A stretch of DNA of 64,000 nucleotides from Geobacter sp. UBA5735 (GTDB taxonomy: Bacteria; Desulfobacterota; Desulfuromonadia; Geobacterales; Geobacteraceae): NCBI GenBank assembly GCA_002419385.1, contig DIFZ01000024.1, positions 12,606-76,605 on the forward strand. Reading direction: 5' to 3'. The position numbers and the translations under genes were made by a program. The notes under the pieces are model-generated. The model made no database searches. It was not told the DNA's origin and saw only the letters and a program-made list of their open reading frames with translations. Positions 1-7,473 of the stretch are shown in pieces (within the stretch, counting starts at the first letter, position 1; each line of letters starts with the position of its first letter).

Positions 1-1474
1 CCCGTATTTCGTTCAGCGCCTGACTGAACAGGTCTTCCCGTCCTGCCCAGAAAGCGGGGGCACCGCAGCAGTGGAGCAGGATGCCCACACCGCCGGTCAG
101 CTTCTCCCTCAGGTAATGGTAGGAGGACAGGACCTCGCCAGGCGCGGATCCGCACAGCTGACAGCTGGGGAAATAGAGCCAGGCGCTCTCGCTTTTCCCA
201 GGTTCACGGCGGCACAGGCTGAAAAGATCGCTGTTGCTGAATGCCATGTCGTCAAGGGCGAATTCGTGGAAGGAAGCCGGCATGATTTTCTGCTTCAGCA
301 GGGTGCGGCGCGCCTCAAGACACATGTCGGCCATGCTGAAATCGTTCGGGCAGATGGTCTCGCACAGGCCGCAGGTGCTGCAGGAATTCGTGAAAACGTT
401 GTACTGGTGGGCAGCACCCAGGAGGATACGTTCATTATTGAAGATCTCCCGTGCGTATTTCTTCGGATACGCCTTGTAGCGTTCCAAAAAGAGGCATTTT
501 TTCACGCACTCCCTGCATTCGCACTGAATGCAGCGCTTCGCCTCCATGTGCGCCTCTTCTTCCGAATAACCCTTTACGGAATCAGCAGGCACGACCCTCG
601 GCAGCGGATCGATTCCTTCAAGGCTGGTGAAAAGCCGGGAACTGCATGGGCCCTCGTTTTCCCTGCCGAATTCCAAACCGACCTTCTGCATCAGGCGTTC
701 TATGGAGAGGGCCGGCTTTCTTCCTTCCAATGTCTCCATGACCGGCGAAAAACCGCCTCGGAAGCGGGTACCGCCACCGGCGAACACCCCATCCCTGCCT
801 GTGGCTCCCGTTGAAGGTGTAACAGCGATGAGGCCGTCGCCATCCAGTTCGAGAGGAAGAGCACACCCATGGAATGAATCACGATCCAGAATCACGGCTG
901 CGTATTCTTCACAAACCTGTTCAAAAAATGCCTTGTCAAGCCGGACTCCAAGGTGGATGTCCGCCATCATACTTTCAAGGACCAAGAGTTCCTCGGCGAG
1001 AATTTCCCGTGGCAGTATCCGCTCCGGAAGATCCCAAAGCGGCCCGCCAAGCCGCTCGCCCGATTCAAAAACGGAAACTACAAACCCTTTCTTGAGAAGA
1101 TCCCAGGCGGCGGTTACACCGGCCAGACCCGCCCCGAGAACAGCGATGCGGTGGTTTTTGCGAGGCAGCAGCTGGACACGCTTTTTCCCGGCAAACTTCT
1201 CAACGCAGAGCCGTTCCAATGATCCGATGGCCAGGGGACCACCCACGGGGCCCCGCTTGCACCGCTCCTCGCAAGGATGGTCGCAGATGCGCCCCAGGAT
1301 GCCGGGAAAAGGCATGGTCTTGTTCAGGACCTTATAGGCAGCGTCCCAGTCACCCTTGCGGATCTCCTTCAGAAAAAGCCTGGCATCGACATGGAGCGGA
1401 CAGGCCGACGTACATTCGGGAGATTCCTCCTGGATGCATTTGTTTTCCCATGCAATGAGTTCGTTCTTTTCCAT
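1..1474 (-). CDS. FAD/Fe-S oxidoreductase with CCG domain (C-terminus cut by window edge)
   Basis: The frame is open for 491 codons from the ATG at 1474 and runs off the left edge, so the C-terminus is missing. An AAGG Shine-Dalgarno lies just upstream. Residues 1-90 resemble the Fe-S N-domain of GltD-type oxidoreductases (Cys13, 21, 25, then Cys64, 68, 72). A dinucleotide-binding GAGLAG motif is at 114-119. Ferredoxin-like clusters follow at 315-327 (CIQCECRECVKKC) and 365-375 (CSTCGLCETIC). The visible end carries half of an HdrD/GlcF-type CCG motif (HCCGAP, about 468-473). In this family, flavin and 4Fe-4S centres pass electrons between NAD(P)H or carrier proteins and thiol/disulfide partners. 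It lies 168 bp downstream of mop, on the same strand. That enzyme lacks an FAD domain, so this protein is a plausible electron partner (inference). The substrate is unknown. Confidence 0.8.
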   Translation of the reverse strand, partial: MEKNELIAWENKCIQEESPECTSACPLHVDARLFLKEIRKGDWDAAYKVLNKTMPFPGILGRICDHPCEERCKRGPVGGPLAIGSLERLCVEKFAGKKRVQLLPRKNHRIAVLGAGLAGVTAAWDLLKKGFVVSVFESGERLGGPLWDLPERILPREILAEELLVLESMMADIHLGVRLDKAFFEQVCEEYAAVILDRDSFHGCALPLELDGDGLIAVTPSTGATGRDGVFAGGGTRFRGGFSPVMETLEGRKPALSIERLMQKVGLEFGRENEGPCSSRLFTSLEGIDPLPRVVPADSVKGYSEEEAHMEAKRCIQCECRECVKKCLFLERYKAYPKKYAREIFNNERILLGAAHQYNVFTNSCSTCGLCETICPNDFSMADMCLEARRTLLKQKIMPASFHEFALDDMAFSNSDLFSLCRREPGKSESAWLYFPSCQLCGSAPGEVLSSYHYLREKLTGGVGILLHCCGAPAFWAGREDLFSQALNEIR

Positions 1475-1519
1475 CGGGACCTTCTTTCGTCGGGAATCAT
1501 GGAGAATGACAACAGAAAA

Positions 1520-1554
1520 CGATGGAGAGCCGGTGATGCGGTGACTCTCCATCG
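1520..1554 (-). other. Inverted repeat between mop and the flavin/Fe-S gene
   Basis: Perfect 10-bp arms, CGATGGAGAG (1520-1529) and CTCTCCATCG (1545-1554), are followed on the minus strand by TTTTCTG. It could end mop transcripts or lie in the 5' end of the downstream message, because the predicted promoter -10 touches its upstream arm. Confidence 0.5.
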
Positions 1555-1582
1555 TTATAACATAAAATACATTACGATTAAA
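1553..1582 (-). promoter_or_regulatory. Candidate ModE box (degenerate) and promoter of the flavin/Fe-S gene
   Basis: The half-sites CGTTATAAC (1553-1561) and TACATTACG (1568-1576) are separated by six bases, the spacing used by the four stronger ModE-like boxes in this window. On the minus strand a -35 TTTAAT (1577-1582), a 17-nt spacer and a -10 TATAAC (1554-1559) overlap the box. It is weaker than the others: the -35 is not TTGCAx and the left half deviates. Confidence 0.5.
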
Positions 1583-1589
1583 GTGTTAT

Positions 1590-1617
1590 GGAGCCGGCCG
1601 GGTCATGCACCGGCTCC
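1590..1617 (-). terminator. Hairpin just after mop, possible weak terminator or mRNA 3' end
   Basis: The arms GGAGCCGG (1590-1597) and CCGGCTCC (1610-1617) form an 8-bp GC-rich stem 26 bp past the mop stop. There is no T-run on the minus strand, so intrinsic termination is doubtful. It may stabilise the mRNA end. Confidence 0.4.
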
Positions 1618-1642
1618 AAGAGCTTGAAACAGCCACTTTCTG

Positions 1643-4447
1643 CTATTTTTTCGGTGGCGCGGAGTTTACATCCTGGCATACATAACCCTGGGCCAGAGCG
1701 TCGGACACGTCGAAAGCCTTCTTCGGCGACTTGAGCGCCGCGAGGATCTTCTCGGGGTATGCCGGCAGGTGACGGATGCGTGCGCCGCATGCGTTGTCGA
1801 TGGCGTTGATGACGGCGCAGTGAGGAGCGGACAGCGGAAGTTCGCCGACGCCGCCGGCGCCGAAGGCGCCCAGTTCACGAGGCTTGGTCACATAGATGAT
1901 TTCGAGATCGTCGGTGATGTCCTTGCAGAACGGGAAGCCCGCGCCGATCATGTTGGAGTGCGCCTTGATCATCTCGAAGTCTTCGGTAAGGGCCAGTCCG
2001 ATACCCTGGGCCAAACCGCCGTAGATCTGGCCGTCAACGACCAGTTGGTTGGTGATGGTGCCGACGTCGGCCACATGGGTCATCTTGTAGCAATGAGCCT
2101 TGCCGGTGGTAATGTCGACTTCGACTTCCGCCAGGAACAGACCGTACATGTAAATACAGAACGGTTCGCCCTTGCCGGTCTCGACGTCGCACGGCGTGCA
2201 CGGCGTGGTCCATTTGCCGTATACCTGGGTTTCGATTCCTTCCTTCACCATTTCGTCATAGGTGCGATAGGTGCCGTCAGCTTTCCTCATGGCCGCAAGC
2301 AGGTTCTCGCAGGAAACCCTGATGGCGTTGCCGGTGACGACGTTGTTGCGGCTGCCGCCGGACGGGCCGCTGTTCGGGGTCAGACTGGTGTCGTTCAGGC
2401 AGAGGTGGATCTGGGACGGTTTCAGCCCGAGGGGCTTGAGGGTTTCATGGGCGAATGCAAGGGTGCCCATATCGGAACCCTGGCCGTGATCCTGCCAGCT
2501 GTTGCCCATCATCACTTCGTTGTTGGGCAGGAGTTTAGCCCAGCTTTCGGATGTGTCGGGGCCGTCGAGGCCGCAACCGTAGATGCCGAGGGAAACGCCG
2601 ACGCCGCACTTCACGGTGTCGGTGCTTCTCAGTTTTGCGTTTGCAACGGCTCGCTCGTATTTCGGACGGAGCGCTTCGAACTGCTCAGGGAATACGAACA
2701 CTTCCGGAGTCTGCTGAGTCGGGGTGGTTGCGCCGGGGCGGTAGCAGTTGATTTCGCGGAGTTCGAACGGGTCTTTCCCCATTTTCTTGGCCAGCTCGTC
2801 GATAAGGGACTCGGAGGCGAAGAAGGCCTGCGGAGAACCGTATGCGCGGAAAGGGGCGCCCCAGCAGTGGTTGGTGCAGACTGTCCGGCCTTCACCGCGC
2901 ATGTTCGGGATGTCGTAGCCTGCGAAGGCGTACTGTAAACCACGAACGGTGAGGAGGTCGCCGAACTCGGAGTAGGGACCGTGGTCGACGGACCAGTCGG
3001 TTTCCGTGGCGAGGAATTTGCCGTCTTTGTCAGCGGCAATCCTGGCCTTGAACCAGAACGGAGAGCGCTTGCCGGTGTAGAACTGCAGTTGAGCCCAAGA
3101 GCAGGAAAGGTGAACCGGTTTGCCGCCGACCGCCATGGTGGCAACCGCGAGCAGGGCTTCGTTGGAAGGACAGAATTTGTAACCGAAGGAGCTGCCGCAG
3201 GGGTTCTGTACGATGACCAGGTTTTCCAGTTCGACGCCGACACCCGGGGCGATCATTGCCTGGTGCAATTGCAGACAAATGGACTTGGAATGGACGACCA
3301 CCTTGCCTTCATCATTGATGTACGCGAATCCGACGTCCGGCTCGACGGGCATCTGGGGTTGACGGCCGAGATAGTACTCGCCTTCCACAACATAGGCGGC
3401 TTTTTCCATGATCGGCTTGGTGTCCTCACCCTTGACCAGATTCTGGGTGAAGTAGACGTTCGGGGTGCCGGGGTGAATTTCAATTGCGTCCGGAGCCATG
3501 GCTGCCGGCGCGTTCATGTAGTGCGGCAGCACTTCCAGGTCGAACTTAACCAGCTTCGCAGCGGCATCGGCATGCGCTTTTGTGTCGGCAATTACGAGAG
3601 CAATGGCGTCCCCATACTGGAAGACCTTCTGGTCGTTGAGAATCGGGCGGTCCCATCCGTCACCCTTATTGGTGGGGAAGGTAATCAGACCGGTGATGCG
3701 GTTCTTGCCCTTGACGTCCTTGTGGGTTACAACCTTGACCACGCCCGGCGCCTTCTCTGCTGCGGAGGTGTCGATCCCCTTGATGTTTGCATGGGCCACA
3801 TCGGCGTACGCGATGGCGGCATGGAGGGTGTCTTCGGGGAGCTGGTCGGCCTTATCGTTGCCGAAATCCCAGAGTCCGCAGACCTTGGCAACGGATGTGG
3901 GACGCGGATACCGTGTTCCGTAAACCCTGCCGTCCTCAGGGGCCTTGTAATCAAATACGGATGCGGACATTTCGCCGCGCAGAACCTTGGCGGCGTCCAT
4001 CACTGCGTCAACGATGGAGATGTAACCGGTGCAGCGGCAGGCATTCTTGTACTGGTGGAACCAGTCACGCACTTCTTCACGGGTCGGGTTCGGGTTGGAA
4101 TCGAGGAGCGCCTTGGCGGAGACTATGAAACCAGGGGTACAGAAACCGCACTGAAGTGCGCCGTGGTGGATGAAAGCCTTCTGGAGGGGGTGGAGGTTAA
4201 TCGGTGTACCGATCCCCTCGGTGGTGGTAATCGTCGACCAGTTTTCGACCCGCTTCATCTTCATGGTGCAGGTGCGAACGAGCTTGCCGTTCAGGATGAC
4301 ATTGCAGGCGCCGCATGTGCCGGTCGCGCATCCGACCTTGACACTGGTCAGGTGTAACTGTTTCCGCAGAACATCGGACAGGAGAGCTTCCTGGTCAACG
4401 ATCAGCGTCCTCTCGACACCATTTACTTTGAGAACCTTTTTAATCAT
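1643..4447 (-). CDS. mop: MOP-type molybdenum aldehyde oxidoreductase (copy 1)
   Basis: A 934-residue xanthine-oxidase-family enzyme that oxidises aldehydes to carboxylic acids using Mo-molybdopterin cytosine dinucleotide and two [2Fe-2S] clusters in one chain. The plant-type cluster has Cys40, 45, 48 and 60; the second has Cys100, 103, 137 and 139, the same numbering as Desulfovibrio gigas Mop (recalled). The Mo domains follow directly, without the FAD domain of xanthine dehydrogenase. The catalytic Glu sits in GVGELPLSAPH near the C-terminus. The start at 4447 follows a strong AGGAGGAGG; an upstream in-frame start at 4483 would add 12 unlikely residues. It lies downstream of the molybdopterin-binding gene on the same strand but behind a terminator, so it may use its own promoter or read-through. 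Close paralogue of the gene at 55420-58212. Confidence 0.95.
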   Translation of the reverse strand: MIKKVLKVNGVERTLIVDQEALLSDVLRKQLHLTSVKVGCATGTCGACNVILNGKLVRTCTMKMKRVENWSTITTTEGIGTPINLHPLQKAFIHHGALQCGFCTPGFIVSAKALLDSNPNPTREEVRDWFHQYKNACRCTGYISIVDAVMDAAKVLRGEMSASVFDYKAPEDGRVYGTRYPRPTSVAKVCGLWDFGNDKADQLPEDTLHAAIAYADVAHANIKGIDTSAAEKAPGVVKVVTHKDVKGKNRITGLITFPTNKGDGWDRPILNDQKVFQYGDAIALVIADTKAHADAAAKLVKFDLEVLPHYMNAPAAMAPDAIEIHPGTPNVYFTQNLVKGEDTKPIMEKAAYVVEGEYYLGRQPQMPVEPDVGFAYINDEGKVVVHSKSICLQLHQAMIAPGVGVELENLVIVQNPCGSSFGYKFCPSNEALLAVATMAVGGKPVHLSCSWAQLQFYTGKRSPFWFKARIAADKDGKFLATETDWSVDHGPYSEFGDLLTVRGLQYAFAGYDIPNMRGEGRTVCTNHCWGAPFRAYGSPQAFFASESLIDELAKKMGKDPFELREINCYRPGATTPTQQTPEVFVFPEQFEALRPKYERAVANAKLRSTDTVKCGVGVSLGIYGCGLDGPDTSESWAKLLPNNEVMMGNSWQDHGQGSDMGTLAFAHETLKPLGLKPSQIHLCLNDTSLTPNSGPSGGSRNNVVTGNAIRVSCENLLAAMRKADGTYRTYDEMVKEGIETQVYGKWTTPCTPCDVETGKGEPFCIYMYGLFLAEVEVDITTGKAHCYKMTHVADVGTITNQLVVDGQIYGGLAQGIGLALTEDFEMIKAHSNMIGAGFPFCKDITDDLEIIYVTKPRELGAFGAGGVGELPLSAPHCAVINAIDNACGARIRHLPAYPEKILAALKSPKKAFDVSDALAQGYVCQDVNSAPPKK

Positions 4448-4475
4448 ACTTCCTCCTCCTTTGGGTTTTATGTAA

Positions 4476-4490
4476 CCGGGCAATGCCCGG
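4476..4490 (-). other. Hairpin in the mop 5' leader
   Basis: A CCGGGC/GCCCGG stem with a 3-nt loop lies about 20 nt before the mop Shine-Dalgarno. A similar CCGGTT hairpin precedes the paralogue at 58238-58255, in both cases followed by GTTAC and an A-rich tract. It may influence translation or mRNA stability. The remainder of 4491-4655 holds no gene I can support. Confidence 0.35.
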
Positions 4491-4655
4491 CTACGAGGGA
4501 TGAAACAAACCCTTCATCGCTCCTGTGGAGAGGATGGCGCTGAAGGACGGCGAACCAACAAGAATGCCGATAACAGTTCATTCAGACCCACTACCCTGCC
4601 TGTGGATGAGACAGGGGTGCTAAAAAAAAGACATGCCGAAAGTTGTCCATACCTG

Positions 4656-4700
4656 AAAAAAGGCCCCTCACTCCGCCAGTGGAGGAGACAGGAGTGAGGG
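4656..4700 (-). terminator. Intrinsic terminator after the molybdopterin-binding gene
   Basis: Perfect 10-bp arms CCCTCACTCC (4665-4674) and GGAGTGAGGG (4691-4700). On the minus strand the stem is followed by GCC and six T (4656-4661). It lies 25 bp past the upstream gene's stop and separates it from mop. Confidence 0.8.
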
Positions 4701-4724
4701 AAGGTGGAATGACAAACTTTCTTT

Positions 4725-5750
4725 CTACCCCTTGCCGAAACTGCAGGCGGGGTAGCGGCACGCTTCACAGTCGAGACAGTAGCCGCCATGACCCAGTGCG
4801 ACTATGTCTGCGCGACTTACGCGCTCACCTGCAAGTATTCTCGGTACGATCAGTTCAACTATCGTTGCCTTGTGATACATGGCGCATCCGGGAACGCCGA
4901 TGATCGGCACATCGCCGATGTAGGCAAGCATGAACATGGACCCCGGAAAAGTGGGCGCCCCGTACGTGACGACGTCAGCTCCACTAGCCTTGATTGAAGC
5001 GGGGGTGCGGTCATCAGGGTCAACCGACATCCCGCCGCTTGCAACGATCATTTCTGCACCTTCTGCCAGGAGCTGCCGGATGGACGCAACAATCACCGAC
5101 GGGTCATCGGGGGTGAATATCTGCCGCATGACGGTGCTGCCTACCTCGGCAAACTTGGCACGCAGGACCGGGCCGAACCGGTCTTCGATCCTGCCGTGGA
5201 ACACTTCGTTCCCGGTCGTGACGAGGCCGACTTTCAGGGAACGGAACGGTTTTATTTTGACAACAGGCCCGTATTCCCCGCAGATCCTTTCAACGGCGAG
5301 GATCCGGTCGTTGTCGGTATAAAGGGGTATGATGCGTGTACCTGCGACCGGCATGTCAGCTGAGACCTGCTGATCGGAATGAAGGGTTGCAAGGACGATC
5401 TGCTCTATGGAATTAATTTCCTGGAGGGCGGCTGAGTTGACTTTGATGAGACCATTACGGGCAGAGACCAGCTTGACCTTTCCTTCGGACGGCTCAGAAA
5501 AAACGATGCCCTCCCCCGCAGCCGCCCGCGCTATCCGGAGTGCGGCGTCATTTTCATGCACGAAACCTTCCTTGAGATCAAGGACATATATGTTGTCTTT
5601 GCCCAGCTTCAGCAGTTTCGGGACATCTTCTTCCTTTATGACGTGCCCCTTTTTGAACGCACGCCCCTTGAATTCTCCCGGGACGATGCGGGTTATGTCA
5701 TGGGAAAGAACCCTGCCGACTGCTTCCTGGACGGGGATGGATTTCATCAT
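4725..5750 (-). CDS. Molybdopterin-binding protein, MoeA/MogA-like
   Basis: About 341 residues. The second half is a MoaB/Mog-type molybdopterin-binding domain, seen in VTTGNEVFHGRIEDRF and in ASGGMSVDPDDRTP. In that fold the conserved Gly/Asp residues bind (adenylylated) molybdopterin during molybdate insertion. The C-terminus ends in a Cys cluster, CLDCEACRYPACSF, typical neither of MoeA nor of MogA; it may bind metal or relay sulfur (inference). It is shorter than MoeA (about 400 residues) and its N-terminal half is divergent. Position next to mop, a ModE-like box and the RNA leader points to cofactor maturation for the Mo hydroxylase. The start is one of two adjacent ATGs (5750/5747) behind AAAGGAG. 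In-frame codons upstream belong to the leader's terminator and are not taken as coding. Confidence 0.85.
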   Translation of the reverse strand: MMKSIPVQEAVGRVLSHDITRIVPGEFKGRAFKKGHVIKEEDVPKLLKLGKDNIYVLDLKEGFVHENDAALRIARAAAGEGIVFSEPSEGKVKLVSARNGLIKVNSAALQEINSIEQIVLATLHSDQQVSADMPVAGTRIIPLYTDNDRILAVERICGEYGPVVKIKPFRSLKVGLVTTGNEVFHGRIEDRFGPVLRAKFAEVGSTVMRQIFTPDDPSVIVASIRQLLAEGAEMIVASGGMSVDPDDRTPASIKASGADVVTYGAPTFPGSMFMLAYIGDVPIIGVPGCAMYHKATIVELIVPRILAGERVSRADIVALGHGGYCLDCEACRYPACSFGKG

Positions 5751-5861
5751 CCTCGGATTTCTCCTTTTGATTTTAAGCTTTTTTCCGCGGTAGCGCGGCT
5801 CCAGCCGGCTGGTTTTCCCGCACAGTCTGCACAGAGGGAGACCGGTTTCTTCTCCAGAATG

Positions 5862-5904
5862 AAAAACCCGCATCAATACTGAATTCATTCAGTATCAATG
5901 CGGG
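5862..5904 (-). terminator. Leader terminator (attenuator) A
   Basis: On the minus strand CCCGCATTGATACTGAA pairs with TTCAGTATTGATGCGGG around a 4-nt loop (about 17 bp with G-U pairs) and is followed by five T. It stands in the 5' leader of the molybdopterin-binding gene, about 110 nt before the start codon, so it is an attenuator rather than a gene-end terminator. Confidence 0.85.
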
Positions 5905-5948
5905 TTTCGTTAGGTCCGCACGGTGCGGAGGACGAAATCGGCGCTTTG
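5896..5948 (-). ncRNA. Conserved Mo-regulon RNA leader, copy A (riboswitch candidate)
   Basis: The minus strand folds as three stacked helices. P1 is CAAAGCG/CGCATTG with one mismatch, P2 is TTTCGT/ACGAAA, and P3 is TCCGC/GCGGA. Internal loops CCGA/CC and CC/CCTA separate them. Copies B (10325-10374) and C (58412-58463) share helices, loops and order. P3 changes as a pair: TCCGC/GCGGA here against TCTGC/GCAGA in B and C. The CCCGC at the 3' foot of P1 is also the 5' arm of terminator A, so P1 and the terminator exclude each other. This is the layout of a transcriptional riboswitch. The ligand is unknown; Moco or molybdate/tungstate status is inferred from the genes controlled. Confidence 0.75.
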
Positions 5949-6059
5949 ATCTATCCGGCTAGCTTCAACAGGTGTCGAGATGTTTCATCGGATCGCTTGT
6001 CGTGAGGTTCCCTGTTTCCGGTGAAGCATGGCATATCGGGTACAACGCTGCAGAGGTAT

Positions 6060-6091
6060 CGTTATTTATCATGTTATATAACCATATGCAA
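6060..6091 (-). promoter_or_regulatory. ModE-like box 1 and promoter (molybdopterin-binding gene)
   Basis: CGTTATTTA (6060-6068), N6, TATATAACC (6075-6083) matches the ModE operator pattern recalled from E. coli modA. On the minus strand a -35 TTGCAT (6086-6091), a 17-nt spacer and a -10 TAAATA (6063-6068) place the box over the spacer and -10, which predicts repression when bound. The transcript would start near 6056 and run about 110 nt into RNA leader A. The stretch 6092-6345 holds no gene I can support. Confidence 0.75.
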
Positions 6092-6345
6092 GAAATTTTT
6101 TCCTCATCGAAACGTGGCCGAAAAAAGATATTTTTCTTGCAAAGCGAAAAAAAAGCTGTCTCCCGGTCAAAAACCTCGCCGACGAATACATGAAGCTCGT
6201 GCACCATATCCCCGCTGCCTGTATTCCGTCATTCCGACGACAACCCGAATCCTGTAATTTCAATTATATGCGGAAGTACCTCACCCCGATTTCCAACGGG
6301 TGAAGATTTTTTCGAACCGACACGGTGAGTAAGTAAACTTTTTTC

Positions 6346-6377
6346 TTGCATTTCGTTATTTAATTTGTTACATAACG
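6346..6377 (+). promoter_or_regulatory. ModE-like box 2 and promoter (modE autoregulation)
   Basis: The best palindrome of the set: CGTTATTTA (6354-6362), N6, TACATAACG (6369-6377). A plus-strand -35 TTGCAT (6346-6351), 17-nt spacer and -10 TACATA (6369-6374) are embedded in it. It lies about 110 bp upstream of the ModE-like gene, so autoregulation is likely. Confidence 0.8.
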
Positions 6378-6409
6378 AGTGGATATTCTCCCATATCCAT
6401 TCTTTCCTT

Positions 6410-6435
6410 GGCCCCATGTTGCCCAGCATGGGGCC
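6410..6435 (+). other. Leader hairpin of the modE-like gene
   Basis: Perfect 9-bp arms GGCCCCATG (6410-6418) and CATGGGGCC (6427-6435), followed by TCCCTTT. It lies between the box-2 promoter and the start codon. It could be a weak attenuator or stabilising hairpin; it does not resemble RNA leaders A-C. Confidence 0.5.
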
Positions 6436-6489
6436 TCCCTTTAACACCTTTCAGAAACTTCGGCAGTATACGGAAAAAGGATTCCTCAC

Positions 6490-6846
6490 ATGGACAACAA
6501 AAGAATAGACATGTCCGGCAAAATCTACCTCCACCTGAAAGACTGCAAACCCCTTGATATGGAAAGCATAGCGCTTCTAGAAAAGGTCGACATCCACGGG
6601 TCGATAGCCCGCACTGCGAGAGAGATCGGCATCAGCTATCCGAAGGTATGGCATACTATCGACACGTTGAACAGACTGTCATCCAAGCCCCTGGTGGTAA
6701 AACTGGCCGGTGGCAAAGGCGGCGGCGGCGGCACATTCCTCACTGAAGAGGGCAGAAAGTTCATCAAACGTTTCAAGTCAATACAGCGGACCCACGAAAG
6801 GTTCATCCGGCAGCTCGAAGACAAATGGCACGGGAGCCGCAGGTAA
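6490..6846 (+). CDS. modE: ModE-like molybdenum regulator, DNA-binding domain only
   Basis: A 118-residue protein matching the winged-helix N-domain of ModE. The core ALLEKVDIHGSIARTAREIG helix-turn-helix is followed by SYPKVWHTIDTLN and the family's Gly-rich wing (AGGKGGGGGTFLTEEG). Full-length ModE is about 260 residues and has C-terminal Mop/TOBE domains that bind molybdate; these are absent here. The sequence ends soon after the dimerisation helix, so the molybdate signal must come from a separate protein or from the RNA leaders (inference). AAAGGA precedes the start. It is convergent with the NifX-like gene and preceded by ModE-like box 2. Confidence 0.9.
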   Translation: MDNKRIDMSGKIYLHLKDCKPLDMESIALLEKVDIHGSIARTAREIGISYPKVWHTIDTLNRLSSKPLVVKLAGGKGGGGGTFLTEEGRKFIKRFKSIQRTHERFIRQLEDKWHGSRR

Positions 6847-6977
6847 GGGCCTCGCGGGAGGAAAACTCCGGCTGCCCTTCACCCTAGCTCCTCTGCCTGC
6901 TCCATGCAGCGGGAGTACACAGCCCGTCCACCAATCGGCAATACCCGCGGACAGGCCGTTAATCACTGGTCCCCAGC

Positions 6978-7385
6978 TCAATCCAGGTCATCATGGGAGT
7001 GATCGCACCCGCCGCTGCCATCCCCGCAACGGCCTGCCTCTGCACTGCATTGCTTTTTCACTTCCGGCAGCTCCTGCCTGCCGAACAGTTCCGCATTTTC
7101 CCTGACGCTTTCCGATTGCGCCTCGTAGACCATGAATCCCATCATGTTCAACAGTTCCAGGAGGTTGTCGCCTATTCCGCCGACGACCACTCCGTCCAGT
7201 TCGCTGCCGGCCAGGGCTTTGAACGGATTGCACCCAGCCTCAGGGGCGGACCTGTCTTGGTTGGGGACGGCCGATGTTGCTTCGGTTTCGGTATCAACCA
7301 ACAAAAAGTGGGGCGCTGAAGCGAAGTGGCCGTAAATACGGCTTTCCATCCCCTCATCCTCGATTACGGGAAAACATACTTTCAT
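6978..7385 (-). CDS. NifX/NafY-family (Fe-Mo cofactor type) protein with metal-binding tail
   Basis: 135 residues with the dinitrogenase Fe-Mo cofactor-binding fold of the NifX/MTH1175 family: MKVCFPVIEDEGMESRIYGHF at the start, then GVVVGGIGDNLLELLNMMGF. Such proteins carry Fe-Mo or Fe-S cluster precursors; many have no link to nitrogenase, and no nif genes are present here. The last 25 residues hold three Cys and two His (CSAEAGRCGDGSGGCDHSH), a likely metal site. The ATG at 7385 is preceded by GGAGG; an upstream alternative would add 12 residues. It is the last gene of the dsrC-dsrM-dsrK unit, 88 bp after dsrK, behind a small CGGGCA/TGCCCG hairpin. Confidence 0.8.
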   Translation of the reverse strand: MKVCFPVIEDEGMESRIYGHFASAPHFLLVDTETEATSAVPNQDRSAPEAGCNPFKALAGSELDGVVVGGIGDNLLELLNMMGFMVYEAQSESVRENAELFGRQELPEVKKQCSAEAGRCGDGSGGCDHSHDDLD

Positions 7386-7473
7386 ATCCAAAAACCTCCA
7401 ATGAGATAACGGGCAGTCCATGCCCGGACAAAAACTGAATGCCTGCCGTCAAGCCGGCTGACACCGCCAGTAC

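Noticed and set aside
5751..5888. 46-codon N-terminal extension of the molybdopterin-binding protein
   Set aside because: Its start codon lies inside the leader terminator hairpin, and the extension would cover the RNA leader; a good ribosome site is at the internal ATG.
5965..6447. Short minus-strand frames of 60-80 codons in the Mo regulatory region
   Set aside because: They run through the ModE-like boxes and promoters, lack ribosome sites and match nothing recognisable.
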